Below, one piece after another: positions 1 to 6,580 of a DNA stretch of 16,864 nt. The notes beneath the pieces were generated by a model. It made no database searches, had not been told where the DNA came from, and saw nothing but the letters and a program-made list of their open reading frames with translations. Position 1 is the first letter of the stretch. Each line of letters opens with the position of its first letter. The stretch is from Clostridia bacterium (GTDB taxonomy: Bacteria; Bacillota; Clostridia; Oscillospirales; RGIG577): positions 1-16,864 of the forward strand of contig JAFOLN010000059.1 in assembly GCA_017419325.1 (NCBI GenBank), read 5' to 3'. The translations under genes and the position numbers were made by a program.

Positions 1-510
1 AGCGTGACGGACACCGTCGCGGACGCGCTTAAGAAAAAAGGGATAAGCCTTGAGGTGTCCGCCGACGCCCGCATATTCATAAAGGCGGACGAGGAGCGCT
101 TCGAGCGCATCATACTGCTTCTTACAGCGAACGCGGTAAAGCGGTCGAAGCGGGGCGATACCGTGCGCATATCGCTGTTTGAAACGCCCTCCGCGGTGGC
201 CGTAAGCATATGGGACACGGGCGCGGCGCAGAGCCCCGCCGAGATGGAGCATACATTCGCGGGCGGCGGCATGCTGTCCTATGACAGCTTCGACGCGGCG
301 GCGGCAAAGCTCTATATAGAGCAGCTCTCCGGCACCATGGTGAGCGCCTCCGACTCCCACGGCTCGCGCATAACCTTCACGCTCCCCAAAGGCAGCGCCG
401 CCGACGCGCTGTTCGAGCCGAAGCGGGAGAAAACGCCCAAGGGACGCTTCGAGCAGTACATCATTGACCTTTCCGACGTCGCCGACTACCGCGACCTGCG
501 GAAGGAATAA
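1..510 (+). CDS. Sensor histidine kinase, C-terminal ATPase part (5' end outside window)
   Basis: The reading frame is open from base 1, so the gene starts to the left of the window and only the last 169 residues are visible. They fit the HATPase_c domain of a two-component sensor kinase. An N-box-like stretch (LLLTANAVKRS, about residues 37-48) is followed by a G1-like box (IWDTGAA) and the closing strand GSRITFTLP. The ATP-lid region is degenerate: the second glycine of the usual DxGxG is alanine, and there is no GLGL-type G2 box, only GGGMLSYDS followed by an alanine run. About 40 residues of unknown, charged sequence follow the ATPase fold. No response regulator is seen next to it, so the signal and partner are unknown. 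A weakly conserved anti-sigma or signalling ATPase is an alternative. The family call is fairly safe, the activity is not. Confidence 0.72.
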   Translation, partial: SVTDTVADALKKKGISLEVSADARIFIKADEERFERIILLLTANAVKRSKRGDTVRISLFETPSAVAVSIWDTGAAQSPAEMEHTFAGGGMLSYDSFDAAAAKLYIEQLSGTMVSASDSHGSRITFTLPKGSAADALFEPKREKTPKGRFEQYIIDLSDVADYRDLRKE

Positions 511-541
511 AGTTTTTACCCGAAACCGTTTTATGAAGTAA

Positions 542-567
542 AGGGACGGCCCCGAAGGGTCGTCCCT
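542..567. terminator. Hairpin between convergent genes, probable bidirectional terminator
   Basis: An 11-base-pair stem (542-552 with 557-567, one G-U pair) closes a CGAA tetraloop. It lies between the stop of the kinase gene (+) and the stop of tatD (-), only a few bases from the latter. The plus-strand side is followed by a T-rich run with interruptions (GTCTTCGTTTATTTT). The minus-strand side has a weaker T tract, so termination is more convincing for the kinase gene. Confidence 0.7.
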
Positions 568-575
568 GTCTTCGT

Positions 576-1340
576 TTATTTTATTCCGAAAAGCTCTTTT
601 CCGTTTTTCATGGCCGTCTCGGCCACTTCCTCATAAGTCACGCCGTGAAGCTCGGCTATCATCTCGGCCACGAGATGAACGCGGGTCGAATCGTTTCGCC
701 TGCCGCGATACGGCGCGGGCGTAAGATACGGCGAGTCCGTCTCTATCATGATGCGCTCAAGCGGCACTTTTTTTACCACTTCACGAAGCTTATGGGCGTT
801 TGCGAAGGTTATGGAGCCGGTAAACGAGATGTAATACCCCAGCTTCATTATCTCCCGCGCCATTTCATAGCTCCCCGAGTAGCAGTGGTATACGCCGCGC
901 ACCTTCGGCGCGTGACGCTTTATGGCCTGAAATACGTCCTGCGCGGCTTCGCGCTCATGGATTATAACGGGCAGCGAAAGCTCCCCCGCAAGGGAAAGCT
1001 GTCGGTCGAGCCACTTCTTCTGTATGTCACGGGGCGACATGTCGTAATAATAGTCAAGCCCTATCTCCCCTATGGCCATGACCTTCTCTCGCTTTGAAAG
1101 CTCGGCGTAAAGCGCCATGTCCTCCTCGGTGGCCGCCTCCGCCTCATGGGGATGGGTTCCCACGGCGGCATACATGAAGGGGTACTTCTCCGAAAGCTCC
1201 ACCGCCTTTTTCGAGGACTCCGGGTCGCAGCCGGGATTCAAAATAAGCGATATGCCGTGCTCGGGCATGGACGAAAGGAGCGCGTCGCGGTCCTCGTCGA
1301 ATTTTCTGTCGTCGTAGTGGGCATGTGTGTCAAAAAGCAT
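576..1340 (-). CDS. tatD: TatD-family metal-dependent hydrolase / deoxyribonuclease
   Basis: The 254-residue protein has the usual length of TatD-family metallohydrolases, cytoplasmic TIM-barrel enzymes with two metal ions and reported 3'-exonuclease activity on DNA. The metal-site signatures appear in order: N-terminal DTHAH (H6 and H8), GEIGLDYYY near residue 95, VIIHER near 125, VYHCYSGS near 150 and ETDSPYL near 200. The downstream PxRGRRN element is also typical. The ATG at 1340 sits 12 bases after the metG stop and is preceded by AGAGGG at a good distance, so the gene is almost surely co-transcribed with metG. The metG-tatD order is common in Firmicutes. YcfH-type naming is an equivalent choice; the exact cellular substrate is unknown. 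Confidence 0.93.
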   Translation of the reverse strand: MLFDTHAHYDDRKFDEDRDALLSSMPEHGISLILNPGCDPESSKKAVELSEKYPFMYAAVGTHPHEAEAATEEDMALYAELSKREKVMAIGEIGLDYYYDMSPRDIQKKWLDRQLSLAGELSLPVIIHEREAAQDVFQAIKRHAPKVRGVYHCYSGSYEMAREIMKLGYYISFTGSITFANAHKLREVVKKVPLERIMIETDSPYLTPAPYRGRRNDSTRVHLVAEMIAELHGVTYEEVAETAMKNGKELFGIK

Positions 1341-1352
1341 ACCGGAGCCCTC

Positions 1353-2924
1353 TTACTTCTTAGCCGCTTCAAGCTCGGCCAGCTCTTTTTTAAGGTCGAT
1401 GCGCGGGAAGAGCACCTCGCCCTTCTTTACGGTAAGCGTGGGCGACGACGCGCCGAACGTGCCCAGGCTGTCGAACGACGTAAGCGCCTCGCCCTCTGCG
1501 CCTATCTGCTCAAGAATCTTTTTCGAGGTGGTGGGCATGAAGGGCGCGATCATCACGGCGATGTGGCGGATGCTCTCGCAAAGGTTATAGAGCACCGTCG
1601 CAAGCCTGTCGCGGTCCTCCTCGTTCTTTGCAAGCACCCACGGAGCCGTCTCGTCGATGTATTTGTTCGTGCGGGACACGAATCTCCATATCTCGGTGAG
1701 CGCGAGTGGCGAGTTGTAGCTGTCCATATGCTCGCACATCTTTTCGCGCACCTCCGCGGCGAGAGCGCTGAGCGTTTCGTCTATGGGCTCCGCGCGTCTT
1801 GACTCCGGAAGCGTGCCGCCGAAGTATTTTATGACCATTGCGACCGTGCGCGACACAAGGTTTCCGAGGTCGTTCGCAAGGTCGGAGTTTATGCGGTTTA
1901 TTAAAGCCTTGGTTGAGAATACGCCGTCCTGACCGAAGGGCACCTCACGAAGCAGGAAGTATCTCATGGCGTCGGTGCCGTATTTACCGCATAATACTAC
2001 GGGATCGACCACGTTGCCCCTTGATTTGCTTATCTTTTCGTCGCCTAAAACAAGCCAGCCGTGACCGAATACCTGCTTCGGCAGCGGCAGCTCCAGCGCC
2101 ATCAGCATTGCGGGCCAGATTATCGTATGGAAGCGCACGATCTCCTTCGCCATAACGTGAACGTCCGCGGGCCAGTACTTTTTGAAGTCCGCGTCGTCGT
2201 CGGAAAGATAGCCCATGGCGGTGATGTAGTTCGAGAGCGCGTCTATCCATACATATATTATGTGCTTGTCGTCGAAGGGCACCTGTATGCCCCACTTGAA
2301 CGAGGTGCGCGAAACGGCAAGATCCTCAAGTCCGGGACGGAGGAAGTTCTGAAGCATTTCGTTCGCGCGGCTCTGGGGCAGGATGAAGTTCGGGTTGTTC
2401 TCTATAAGGTCTATGAGGCGGTCGTTGTACTTCGAGAGCTTGAAGAAGTAGCTCTCCTCCTTCGTAAGCTCAACGTCGCGGCCGCAGTCGGGGCACTTGC
2501 CGTTCACAAGCTGATGCTCCGTCCAGAAGGACTCGCACGGCGTACAGTACCAGCCCTCGTAGGAGCTTTTATAGATGTCGCCCTTGTCGTAAAGCTTCTG
2601 GAATATCTTCTGAACGGCCTTTTCGTGGTATTCGTCCGTGGTGCGGATGAAGCGGTCGTTCGATATGTCGAAAAGCTTCCAAAGATCCTTTATCGATGCA
2701 ACTATATCGTCAACATATTCCTTGGGCGTGACTCCGGCGGCCTGAGCGTTTCTCTCTATCTTCTGTCCGTGCTCGTCGGTGCCGGTAAGAAACATCACGT
2801 CATAGCCGCGCATTCGCTTGTAGCGCGCGATGGCGTCGCACGCCACGGTGGAATAGGCATGGCCAATGTGCAGCTTTGCCGACGGGAAGTAAATCGGCGT
2901 GGTGATGTAAAATTTCTCTCCCAT
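1353..2924 (-). CDS. metG: Methionyl-tRNA synthetase, short form without C-terminal tRNA-binding domain
   Basis: This class I aminoacyl-tRNA synthetase charges tRNA-Met with methionine in the cytoplasm. The 523-residue protein shows the HIGH motif (HIGH, residues 19-22), a zinc knuckle of the CxxC...CxxC type (C127, C130, C144, C147) and the KMSKS-type loop as KISKS (297-301) followed by RGNVVDP. The anticodon-binding helical domain covers about residues 360-500. The protein ends at a charged helix (KKELAELEAAKK), where many clostridial enzymes continue into an EMAP II/Trbp111-like domain of about 110 residues. That domain is absent, and tatD begins 12 bases later, leaving no room for a frameshifted copy. 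The ATG at 2924 has GGAGG 8-9 bases upstream and a strong promoter about 45 bases away. No T-box or SAM riboswitch fits into this short leader. Confidence 0.97.
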   Translation of the reverse strand: MGEKFYITTPIYFPSAKLHIGHAYSTVACDAIARYKRMRGYDVMFLTGTDEHGQKIERNAQAAGVTPKEYVDDIVASIKDLWKLFDISNDRFIRTTDEYHEKAVQKIFQKLYDKGDIYKSSYEGWYCTPCESFWTEHQLVNGKCPDCGRDVELTKEESYFFKLSKYNDRLIDLIENNPNFILPQSRANEMLQNFLRPGLEDLAVSRTSFKWGIQVPFDDKHIIYVWIDALSNYITAMGYLSDDDADFKKYWPADVHVMAKEIVRFHTIIWPAMLMALELPLPKQVFGHGWLVLGDEKISKSRGNVVDPVVLCGKYGTDAMRYFLLREVPFGQDGVFSTKALINRINSDLANDLGNLVSRTVAMVIKYFGGTLPESRRAEPIDETLSALAAEVREKMCEHMDSYNSPLALTEIWRFVSRTNKYIDETAPWVLAKNEEDRDRLATVLYNLCESIRHIAVMIAPFMPTTSKKILEQIGAEGEALTSFDSLGTFGASSPTLTVKKGEVLFPRIDLKKELAELEAAKK

Positions 2925-2964
2925 GAATGTCTACCTCCAAATCAAACTTGTATGTATAAAATTA

Positions 2965-2993
2965 AGTATATCACATATATTTTCTTTTTTCAA
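2965..2993 (-). promoter_or_regulatory. Sigma-A promoter of metG-tatD
   Basis: Read on the minus strand there is TTGAAA (2993-2988), a 17-base spacer, and TATACT (2970-2965). Transcription should start near 2958, giving a leader of about 35 bases before the metG ATG. That is too short for a large riboswitch. Confidence 0.8.
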
Positions 2994-3019
2994 TTACTTT
3001 ATGAGCCGGGCGCGATAAA

Positions 3020-3049
3020 AGGCCTTCCATGACTTTTCATAAAAGGCCT
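3020..3049 (-). terminator. Hairpin terminator after the crp-family gene
   Basis: A 7-base-pair stem (3020-3026 with 3043-3049) encloses a 2x2 internal loop and a second 4-base-pair stem (3029-3032 with 3037-3040). On the minus strand it is followed by TTTTAT. It lies 14 bases after the stop of the Crp-family gene and just upstream of the metG promoter, so it should separate the two units. The two arms contain the same 11-base direct repeat because AGGCCT is itself palindromic. Confidence 0.65.
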
Positions 3050-3063
3050 CTCTTTCGTTTTTG

Positions 3064-3738
3064 TCATTCCAAAAATCCGGAAACGTCATAGAGGGTAAAC
3101 CTGTTCTTCTTTACGGAAATCAGCCCCTCCTTCTGCATCCTTGAAAGCTCCTTTGACAGCGCGGTGCGCTCCACGCTGAGATAATCGGCAAGCTGCCTTC
3201 GGTCAAAGGGTATCTCAAATTGGCTCTTATGCTCCCTTATGGCGATGTGGCTCAGATACGAGAGCACCCGCCGCCGTATGGTGCGGGGCGCGGTGTGAAA
3301 GCTTCTCGCCGACAGGGTAAGGTTCTTCTGAAGCGATATGGAAAGCAGGTTCGCCGTAAGCTTTCTGTGCCAGTCCCCGGGGTCGTCCCCTCCGGGGCGA
3401 AGGCGCGTCATATCAAGAAGCATTATGCGGCAGTCCTCGTTTGCCCTCACGTCCACAAGCATGACCTCGTCCCGAAGAAGGGCGTATGTCTCCGCGAAAA
3501 AGCCCCTTTCGGGGACGTGGCTCAAAATCGTGCAGCCGCCCCAGGCGTCCACGCTTTCTATGCTTACGCTCCCCGAAAGGACTATGCCCATATTATTTGT
3601 AACGCTGCCCGCGCGCATTATAAGCCCGCCCTTTTTATACGTTTTCTCACGGGCGAAAAGGGCCGAAAGCGCCTCCTTTGTTTCATCGGTCGTCATGCCG
3701 CGAAACAGGACGATGCCCGAAAGGTCTTCCCCCGTCAT
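3064..3738 (-). CDS. Crp/Fnr-family transcriptional regulator
   Basis: The 224-residue protein has the two-domain plan of the Crp/Fnr family: an N-terminal cyclic-nucleotide-binding-type beta barrel (about residues 10-120), a dimer helix (about 122-150) and a C-terminal winged helix-turn-helix (about 175-215, with RRQLADYLSVERTALSKELS as the recognition element). The barrel lacks the Arg-Ser pair that binds cAMP in E. coli CRP, and no N-terminal cysteine cluster of the FNR type is present. The effector is therefore unknown and cAMP is unlikely. The ATG at 3738 lies one base after the stop of the upstream lipoprotein gene (TAATATG) and has no good Shine-Dalgarno sequence. This points to translational coupling and supports the chosen start. 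It may control its own operon or a stress or redox response; this is inference. Confidence 0.88.
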   Translation of the reverse strand: MTGEDLSGIVLFRGMTTDETKEALSALFAREKTYKKGGLIMRAGSVTNNMGIVLSGSVSIESVDAWGGCTILSHVPERGFFAETYALLRDEVMLVDVRANEDCRIMLLDMTRLRPGGDDPGDWHRKLTANLLSISLQKNLTLSARSFHTAPRTIRRRVLSYLSHIAIREHKSQFEIPFDRRQLADYLSVERTALSKELSRMQKEGLISVKKNRFTLYDVSGFLE

Positions 3739-3739
3739 A

Positions 3740-4570
3740 TTACTTGGCCGGGGTAAAGGGCGTAAGCAGTATGGAGCCGTCCATGCCGCTTTGCTCTATG
3801 GCGAAATACTTCTTTACGCCCTGCTCGTTTACGCAGGAAAGGCCGCAGTTCGGTATTGTGCCGAAAAGCGGTACGTTAAGTATAAGCGCGTCGTCCGCGC
3901 CGAACGTCGGCAGGCTGTAAAGCTCCTCTGTTTCGAAGGTCACGTTTCCTTCGTCATCGGCGTCGACAAACGTAAGATTCAATACGGCAAGCTCCGTAAG
4001 GCTGGAGTCGGTGTATACTATAAGCTCCGACCTCGGCTGATCGGACTCGATGGAATATGTATACTCGTTTACATACGACACCCCCGCGTTGTCGTTGGAC
4101 TTTATAAAAAGCTCGCCCTCGCGGTCGAAAAGCTGGGCGCCCGCGCCCATTACGAAAACGAGCTGCCCCGGATGCTCGGGGTCGGTTGTGAGGCTTGCGC
4201 CCTCAAGGGGCTCGTTGTTCTCAAGGTACATATCGTATCTCGGCACCGGCGCCCACATGTTGTCCCCGTCCTCCTCTTCGGTATAAACGAGGTAGCCGTC
4301 GTAGTGTCCCATGGTACCGTCCATCATAAAGCCGCCGTTTTCGTATACGGTTATCACGTTCTCTGTTCCCGCCTCGCGCCAGGAGCCGACAACATCGCTG
4401 TAATCCTGCGAAGGATTCTCGCTTCCCATGGACTTGTCTGGCGCCGCCGTTTCTTCCGATGTCTGCTGTGCGTCCGTGTCCGCGGCCGTGTCGGCGTCCT
4501 TCTGCGTCCCGCAGGCGCAGGATACTATTATCATCGCGAATATCAGTAAAGAAATAATCAGCTTTTTCAT
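3740..4570 (-). CDS. Secreted lipoprotein of unknown function
   Basis: The 276-residue product starts with a lipoprotein signal (MKK, a hydrophobic core at residues 4-17, then the lipobox IVSC with C18 as probable lipidated residue; C20 is a less likely alternative). A flexible Asp/Thr/Ala/Gln-rich linker covers about residues 22-60. The rest alternates short hydrophobic and charged stretches, suggesting a beta-rich, lipocalin-like fold (for example GSWREAGTENVITVYENGG). No enzyme motif was recognised. The ATG at 4570 has a GAAGGAAGGA ribosome site a few bases upstream and a near-perfect promoter. The gene is the first of a two-gene unit with the Crp-family regulator. A sensory or stress role at the membrane is possible but unproven. 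Confidence 0.82.
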   Translation of the reverse strand: MKKLIISLLIFAMIIVSCACGTQKDADTAADTDAQQTSEETAAPDKSMGSENPSQDYSDVVGSWREAGTENVITVYENGGFMMDGTMGHYDGYLVYTEEEDGDNMWAPVPRYDMYLENNEPLEGASLTTDPEHPGQLVFVMGAGAQLFDREGELFIKSNDNAGVSYVNEYTYSIESDQPRSELIVYTDSSLTELAVLNLTFVDADDEGNVTFETEELYSLPTFGADDALILNVPLFGTIPNCGLSCVNEQGVKKYFAIEQSGMDGSILLTPFTPAK

Positions 4571-4612
4571 TTTTAATCCTTCCTTCTTCGTTTATAGAGA
4601 AATGCGGTATAT

Positions 4613-4641
4613 ATTATACCACTCCGCGCCCGCAAGGTCAA
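4613..4641 (-). promoter_or_regulatory. Sigma-A promoter of the lipoprotein-crp operon
   Basis: On the minus strand TTGACC (4641-4636), a 17-base spacer and a consensus TATAAT (4618-4613) stand about 43 bases upstream of the lipoprotein ATG. It is back-to-back with the plus-strand promoter at 4686-4714. No clear inverted repeat that might be an operator for the Crp-family protein was found between them. Confidence 0.85.
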
Positions 4642-4685
4642 ATAAAGCCGTCCTGTTTTCAGCCTTTGGCGCGTCCTGTTATTTG

Positions 4686-4714
4686 TTGAAATAATCATAA
4701 ATGTGCTGTATACT
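4686..4714 (+). promoter_or_regulatory. Sigma-A promoter of the deacetylase-LRR operon
   Basis: TTGAAA (4686-4691), a 17-base spacer and TATACT (4709-4714) predict a start near 4721 and a leader of about 60 bases before the ATG at 4783. The boxes are identical to those of the metG promoter. Confidence 0.78.
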
Positions 4715-4782
4715 TATAAAGAGGTTTCTATGCCAATTTTTAATTTTCGATAAAAACTATATTTAAAGACAGGGGTAATTGA

Positions 4783-6519
4783 ATGAAAAAGAGTGTATTT
4801 TCGATTATTTTGGTCTTGCTTCTGTGCCTCTCCCTCGGCGTAAACGCAGGCGCTGCGGAAAGAGCTGTATGGCAGGATCCCGACAATGTTATGATTTTGT
4901 GGGACAACAGCGAAAAAGCCGATTATAAGGTTTTCAGAAGCGGCAGCCCCGACGGAACCTACGAATATATAGGCAGCTCGGCCGTCGGCTCATATCGTGA
5001 CGATACGGCGAAATATCCGAACGTGTATTATTACAAGCTCCAAAAAAGCGGAGCGGACCTCTCCGGGCCCTTTTCGCCGGTCGCCTCTCCCGATGATATT
5101 TCCTCCGTTTACGTTATCATGTACCATAACTTCATATCCGACGAGGATATAAAAAACGGCGTTGAATTTGAGGAATACTCCATTTCCCCGAAGGACTTCG
5201 AGAATGATCTTATATGGCTTAAAAACAACGGCTATGCCGCCGTCACCTCCGATGACCTCATTCGTCATCTCGAGGGCAAAAAAAGCCTGCCAAAAAAAGC
5301 AGTCATCATATCCATCGACGACGGCACCCTGGGCGTTTACACAAACGCATGGCCGCTTCTTAAAAAATACAATATGAAAGCCGATTTCAATATAATCGGC
5401 GCGCGGATAGACGCCGCGTGGGACACTCTCAGCTCGGGCGGCACAAGAGACGGCGAACCCGCTCCCTACTGCACCTGGGAGGAGCTTGCCGAAATGCAGA
5501 GAAGCGGGGAAATAAACATATGCTCTCACACATACGGCCTTCACGCTTACGCAGTCGACGGCCGCGTCGGCATGCGCATGATGGAAAACGAATCGGCGGA
5601 GGCGTTTGCCGGGGTCGTTAAAAAGGATTACGACCTGGCGGTACAGTGCATTAACGGCTGGACGGGCAAAATGCCCGAAACCGTCGCCTACCCTTATTCC
5701 GAGAGGAGCGCCGATGGCGACAGAATAATTCTGGAGAATACGGGCTATAAGGTACTCATGGCGGGCGCAGGCGCGCGGGGCACCTTCGGCAACTATTTTG
5801 TAGCGGGCGCCGATATTTCAAGCCAGTCCATGCTTATAAGCAGATCCTGCCGCATGGACGGCACGCCCATAGGCGCGTATCTTGAAGAAATAGCCGAAAG
5901 AGACGCCGGGAACGGCATAAATACACAGCCCGACCTTATCCATACAAAAAACACCAATGAAATAGCAAAGGATTATCAGCTCTTTACCGACGTGGGCCGT
6001 GAGGCGTGGTTCTCGGGCAGCGTGTATTATTCGTATCTGAACGGTCTGATGAGAGGCGTTTCGGGCAGCGAATTTGCCCCGGACGCAAATATAAGCCGCG
6101 CAATGACCGCAACTCTCCTCTGCAGGCTGGCCGGAGAGCCGCAGGCGAAGTCCGCCGCCCGCTTTACCGATTCGAACGGCTCGGAATGGTGGTTCAAGGC
6201 CGCCGCGTGGGCAGATGAGGCGGGCGTGCTTCCGTCGTTCGAAGACGGCAGCTTCAGACCCGACGACACCATAAGCCGCGAGGAGCTTGCCTCGGCGATG
6301 TACGGCTGCGCAAAGTATCTGAACCTTGATACGTCAAAGAGAGCAGATATTGAAAAATTCACCGATGCGCAAAGCATATCAGCAGGATACAGGGAGGCCG
6401 TGAGCTGGACGGCGGCATATGGCATTTTCAACGGAAACGCCGACGGCAGCTTTGCCCCCTCCGGCAGCGTGACAAGAGCCCAGATGTCAATGATTCTTCG
6501 CAACTGGCTCAACAGATAA
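4783..6519 (+). CDS. Secreted polysaccharide deacetylase with three SLH domains
   Basis: The 578-residue protein has a signal peptide (residues 1-25, MKKSVFSIILVLLLCLSLGV then AGAA), a fibronectin III-like module (about 28-100), a NodB-type carbohydrate esterase 4 domain (about 108-350) and three S-layer-homology repeats (about 398-452, 459-512, 524-575). The catalytic set is visible: SIDDG (D179, D180), SHTYGLH (H249, H254) and AYPY (302-305). The HTYxLH spacing resembles the PgaB/IcaB branch, which removes acetyl groups from poly-N-acetylglucosamine. Peptidoglycan is an alternative substrate. SLH repeats usually bind pyruvylated secondary cell-wall polymer, so the enzyme is expected on the outer face of the wall. 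The start has AGGGG 7 bases upstream. A 61-base gap without a clear terminator leads into the LRR gene, so both are probably one transcript. Confidence 0.93.
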   Translation: MKKSVFSIILVLLLCLSLGVNAGAAERAVWQDPDNVMILWDNSEKADYKVFRSGSPDGTYEYIGSSAVGSYRDDTAKYPNVYYYKLQKSGADLSGPFSPVASPDDISSVYVIMYHNFISDEDIKNGVEFEEYSISPKDFENDLIWLKNNGYAAVTSDDLIRHLEGKKSLPKKAVIISIDDGTLGVYTNAWPLLKKYNMKADFNIIGARIDAAWDTLSSGGTRDGEPAPYCTWEELAEMQRSGEINICSHTYGLHAYAVDGRVGMRMMENESAEAFAGVVKKDYDLAVQCINGWTGKMPETVAYPYSERSADGDRIILENTGYKVLMAGAGARGTFGNYFVAGADISSQSMLISRSCRMDGTPIGAYLEEIAERDAGNGINTQPDLIHTKNTNEIAKDYQLFTDVGREAWFSGSVYYSYLNGLMRGVSGSEFAPDANISRAMTATLLCRLAGEPQAKSAARFTDSNGSEWWFKAAAWADEAGVLPSFEDGSFRPDDTISREELASAMYGCAKYLNLDTSKRADIEKFTDAQSISAGYREAVSWTAAYGIFNGNADGSFAPSGSVTRAQMSMILRNWLNR

Positions 6520-6580
6520 TACATTTAAATCACTTTAAACACCTGCTAAAGAAATAAAACGACGAAAGAAGGAGCAAGTT

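Noticed and set aside
2061..3032. 323-codon open frame on the plus strand opposite metG
   Set aside because: It is antisense to a certain gene, crosses the metG promoter, shows no domain and reflects GC-driven openness of a shadow frame.
3015..3049. Two copies of an 11-base direct repeat ATAAAAGGCCT
   Set aside because: Explained by the terminator hairpin: the AGGCCT arms are palindromic, so inverted arms also read as direct repeats.
3338..4549. 403-codon open frame on the plus strand opposite crp and the lipoprotein gene
   Set aside because: It overlaps two well-supported minus-strand genes and shows no recognisable domain.
4730..4753. Seven-residue leader peptide (MPIFNFR) before the deacetylase gene
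   Set aside because: Its AAAGAGG site (4718-4724) coincides with the predicted transcription start near 4721, so it would hardly be in the mRNA; no regulatory codons or hairpins go with it.
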